Assembly: GCA_041739275.1 (NCBI GenBank)
Contig: JBGSOF010000004.1
Span: 1-64,000, forward strand
Direction of reading: 5' to 3'
DNA length: 64,000 nt
Origin: WGMI01 sp041739275
GTDB lineage: Bacteria > Bacteroidota > Bacteroidia > Flavobacteriales > Schleiferiaceae
Shown: positions 61,839-64,000 of the stretch, piece by piece
Position numbering within the stretch: position 1 is the first letter of the stretch
Layout of the letters: every line of letters starts with the position of its first letter
Position numbers and translations under genes: made by a program
The notes under the pieces: generated by a model
What the model saw: only the letters and a program-made list of their open reading frames with translations
The model's database searches: none
What the model was told of the DNA's origin: nothing

Positions 61839-62321
61839 TTAAATCGTCCAGCGCTTCAGCTTGGCCAGTCGCCTCAGCGTTGACAGCGGTGCCGACAGAG
61901 GCTGCTTGGGAACACTCTGGTCTCCAGCCTCAAAAATCGGGGCCTTCCGAGTCGGGTTATTCTCGGCCGTGGCCGCTGCCTGCAGGGTTGAACCCTCCGC
62001 TTGACTCGAACTTCCCTCGGAATCTTCGCCGCAGCAGTCGTGTCCGCAGTCGTGTTCAGAGTCAGTCGCGTTTAAACATCCGCAACACTGCTCGGAGTCC
62101 AGCGACACTCCATCGATCGCCGAATCAAAGACCGCTCCATGCTCCGCACTTTCTGACTCGATTGACGAATCGGCATTCGAGTTCTTCGCAGAACAACAGG
62201 CCGACTCTTCGCGAGAGACTTGGGCTTTAGACGCCTCGTCTGCGCAAGCTGAGCCCGTATTCGCCATCCCAAAAAGGGCGAAGACCAGCAAAAAATAGAA
62301 AAAGTCGATTTTCTTCGGCAC
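61839..62321 (-). CDS. Secreted Cys/His-rich protein of the metal locus
   Basis: 160 residues with a signal peptide (FFYFLLVFALFGMANTGS). The mature part is Ser/Glu/Asp-rich and contains cysteine groups: SACADE, ACCSAK, EQCCGCLN and HDCGHDCCGED, a total of about ten Cys plus several His. This pattern suggests binding of copper or zinc. I do not recognise a named family with confidence; small Cys-rich proteins of Bacteroidota (HYC_CC_PP type) occupy similar positions near HMA and TonB receptor genes. It begins with GTG 4 bases after a TATCTTTG element and probably heads the operon. Confidence 0.7.
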   Translation of the reverse strand: MPKKIDFFYFLLVFALFGMANTGSACADEASKAQVSREESACCSAKNSNADSSIESESAEHGAVFDSAIDGVSLDSEQCCGCLNATDSEHDCGHDCCGEDSEGSSSQAEGSTLQAAATAENNPTRKAPIFEAGDQSVPKQPLSAPLSTLRRLAKLKRWTI

Positions 62322-62325
62322 AGTT

Positions 62326-62333
62326 CAAAGATA
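62326..62333 (-). promoter_or_regulatory. -7 promoter element of the metal operon
   Basis: Minus-strand TATCTTTG (exact TAnnTTTG), then AACT, then the GTG start of the Cys/His-rich gene. Confidence 0.6.
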
Positions 62334-62396
62334 AGGGATGGAATCTGCCCCAGTGTTTCGAGCGCTTGGCTCAAACTCAAGCCTATAGATGGGGTT

Positions 62397-62404
62397 TATC
62401 TTTG
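62397..62404 (+). promoter_or_regulatory. -7 promoter element of the SCO1-like gene
   Basis: TATCTTTG (exact TAnnTTTG), then TGT, then the ATG. It is divergent from the metal-operon promoter 63 bases away, so both could share a regulator. Confidence 0.6.
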
Positions 62405-62407
62405 TGT

Positions 62408-63082
62408 ATGCGCTCACTCATTCTCCGCGCGGCCATTGTGCTCGTCGTCTTCGGCTCGGCACTGGCCTTTGCTTGGATCAAACTGACCCCCGAAGCTCCC
62501 TTGCCCGTATTCAACCCGAGCGACGTAAACGAAGAGCTGGTTTCGGCCGAACTTCGAGATATCGGACGCAACCATCGCATCGGGTCTTACGCCTTAAGCG
62601 ATCAATACGGGCGAACGTTTACCCCCGAAACCTTGGGACGGCGAATTGCTGTGGTCGATTTTTTCTTTGCCACGTGTCCTTCGATCTGCGTAGACATGGC
62701 GAGAGAAATGCGCCGGCTTCAAGAGCATTTCGATGAAAACCATTCGATTGTTCTGCTTTCGCACACGGTGATGCCCGATGCCGACAGCACTTCAGTGTTG
62801 AAAGCCTACGCTGAAAAACAAAACGCCATCGACGGTAAATGGTATTTTTTGCGCTCTTCTCGCGAGGAAATATACCGGCTGGCGCGCTCGTCTTATCTCG
62901 TCGCCCGCGAACCGCTCGAAGGGTCCGAAGACCACGGACTCATCCACACCGAGAGCTTTGTTTTGGTCGATCCTGACCGTCGAATTCGCGGCTATTACGA
63001 CGGCACTTCGAGCGAATCGGTCGATCAACTCATCAAAGACATCGGGCGCTTGCTTCGCGAATATCCCGAACTCAAGCCGTGA
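62408..63082 (+). CDS. SCO1/SenC-type copper chaperone
   Basis: 224 residues with an N-terminal membrane anchor (LRAAIVLVVFGSALAFAWI) and a thioredoxin fold. The copper motif CxxxC is FATCPSICVDM (near residue 100), and the conserved distal His is in EDHGLIHTESFVLVDPD. SCO proteins deliver copper to cytochrome oxidase CuA or act in thiol redox. Its position divergent from the HMA/Cys-rich/TonB genes supports a copper theme. ATG 62408 is chosen by the abutting promoter; the frame is open upstream without a better start. Confidence 0.9.
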   Translation: MRSLILRAAIVLVVFGSALAFAWIKLTPEAPLPVFNPSDVNEELVSAELRDIGRNHRIGSYALSDQYGRTFTPETLGRRIAVVDFFFATCPSICVDMAREMRRLQEHFDENHSIVLLSHTVMPDADSTSVLKAYAEKQNAIDGKWYFLRSSREEIYRLARSSYLVAREPLEGSEDHGLIHTESFVLVDPDRRIRGYYDGTSSESVDQLIKDIGRLLREYPELKP

Positions 63083-63870
63083 AGCCGATTCTCCGAGTCA
63101 CTCTGGTCCAAGACGCCCCGATTTGGGAAAAGCCCGAACCAAACCTCGTTCGCTTGGAAAAATTAATTCGTTCGGGGAGCTCTGCAGATTTGATCGTTCT
63201 GCCCGAAATGTTCAACAGCGGTTTCAGTATGAGGCCGGCTCTTTTTGCCAGAGAATCGGCAGACCGAACGCTGGAGTGGATGAAGCGGCTTTCGCTCGAA
63301 ACCGGAGCCGCACTTTGTGGAAGCATCGCCCTGCCGGTAGACGAAAATCGCTTTGCCAATCGACTCTTTTTAGTGCGCGATGGAAACATCGTCTTGACAT
63401 ACGACAAGCGCCATGGTTTTTCTCTTGCGGGCGAACAAGAGGTTTATCAAAGTGGCCATCAATCTGCTTTTTATGATTTGGATGGCTGGAACGTGTCTTT
63501 TTTTATCTGTTATGACCTGCGATTCCCCGCTTGGTGCAGGCAAACCGATGCAAAAGGGCGCCCTGCCGATTTAATGGTCTTTCCGGCCAATTGGCCGAGC
63601 CGGCGAATCGACGCGTGGTCGAGTCTTCTCAAGGCCAGAGCAATCGAAAACCTATGTTTTGTGGCGGGCGTCAATCGGGTGGGCATCGACGGAAACCAAG
63701 TGGAGCACGAGGGCCGGTCTGCAATCTTAGACTATGCGGGAAAAACAATGGTGACACTTTCAGAAAATCCCGGGCTTTTGCACGCTCAAATCGATTTTTC
63801 TGCCATGGAACGCTTTCGACAAGCCATGCGCTTTCTCGACGATCGCGACAACTTCAGCGTGCACATTTGA
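63079..63870 (+). CDS. Carbon-nitrogen hydrolase, omega-amidase-like
   Basis: 263 residues of the nitrilase superfamily with the Glu-Lys-Cys triad: Glu in LPEMFNSGFSM, Lys in YDKRHGFSLAGE and Cys in FFICYDLRFPAWCR. The sequence is closest in style to the YafV/NIT2 omega-amidases that hydrolyse alpha-ketoglutaramate. The start is GTG 63079, overlapping the SCO stop by 4 bases, so it is translationally coupled; the functional link to copper is unclear. Confidence 0.9.
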   Translation: MKPILRVTLVQDAPIWEKPEPNLVRLEKLIRSGSSADLIVLPEMFNSGFSMRPALFARESADRTLEWMKRLSLETGAALCGSIALPVDENRFANRLFLVRDGNIVLTYDKRHGFSLAGEQEVYQSGHQSAFYDLDGWNVSFFICYDLRFPAWCRQTDAKGRPADLMVFPANWPSRRIDAWSSLLKARAIENLCFVAGVNRVGIDGNQVEHEGRSAILDYAGKTMVTLSENPGLLHAQIDFSAMERFRQAMRFLDDRDNFSVHI

Positions 63871-63901
63871 TAGAATCAAGAGTTCGTCCCGCATCGAGCT
63901 C

Positions 63902-64000
63902 TTATTCTTTCAAGGGAATCGCGCCTCCGAAATTGGGCTTCCATTCGAGCTCAACTTCCCAATTGGCCTTGAGTTCTATGGCTTCAGTAAAAAGACTCAA
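63902..64000 (-). CDS. 3' end of a minus-strand gene, cut by the window edge
   Basis: From the window end to TAA at 63902-63904 the minus strand encodes 32 residues ending FGGAIPLKE, with no internal stop and protein-like composition (TEAIELKANWEVELEWKP). The start lies beyond the window. The family cannot be named. Confidence 0.6.
   Translation of the reverse strand: MSLFTEAIELKANWEVELEWKPNFGGAIPLKE

Overview
The window looks like a chromosome segment of a Bacteroidota bacterium, most likely Flavobacteriales (Cryomorphaceae, Schleiferiaceae or Crocinitomicaceae-like), with a moderately high GC content. The evidence is type IX secretion (T9SS) sorting domains on several secreted proteins, the T9SS component PorZ, Bacteroidota-specific families (DUF4837, DUF6427, DUF6341, DUF3109), near absence of Shine-Dalgarno sequences, and repeated -7 promoter elements of the Bacteroidota form TAnnTTTG. 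Many of these elements lie only 2-7 nt before a start codon. Most of the window is ordinary core genome. I saw no rRNA, tRNA or CRISPR array.

Layout. 1-3.5 kb: 3' part of a giant T9SS surface protein with three repeated modules. 3.7-10 kb: fatty-acid operon yceD-rpmF-fabH-accB-accC (minus strand), DUF6427 and DUF6341 membrane proteins, purD. 10-14.5 kb: tatA, gatA, a LysM lytic transglycosylase and a DUF4837 lipoprotein. 14.5-16.5 kb: AT-rich accessory island with a DUF433/DUF5615 toxin-antitoxin pair whose toxin has an in-frame stop, a secreted orphan protein between inverted GTTATGCCC motifs, and folded non-coding DNA. 16.5-21.3 kb: recO, porZ, a glycosyltransferase, uppP. 21.4-23.6 kb: a thioredoxin-fold protein and a secreted cytochrome c / copper type II monooxygenase-like protein with a T9SS tail. 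23.8-27.8 kb: YkuK, a lipoprotein and a HigBA system, with copies of a ~150-170 bp palindromic repeat on both sides; the HigA C-terminus runs into the repeat array. A flavo-1-like structured RNA follows.

28-38.9 kb: nrdA/nrdB, DUF3109, pfkA-gapA-SDR, a PAP2-like membrane protein, rpoN, asnS. 39-45.8 kb: TetR regulator with its operator, followed by a tripartite RND efflux operon. 45.9-53.9 kb: a shortened DXS-like enzyme, mutS2, a small lipoprotein plus LruC-domain protein, lysS. 54-59 kb: sugar-phosphate isomerase, lipB, a serine hydrolase, a PolB-type exonuclease and a fused two-domain ABC ATPase. 59-64 kb: a probable metal (copper) locus made of a TonB receptor, an HMA-domain protein and a Cys/His-rich secreted protein, divergent from a SCO1-like copper chaperone and an omega-amidase. 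The window ends inside a further minus-strand gene.

The most notable items are the redoxin + heme/copper monooxygenase pair, the palindromic-repeat island around HigBA, the cassette-like island with the broken toxin, the divergent metal locus, the reduced DXS-like enzyme, and the systematic abutting of promoters on start codons.
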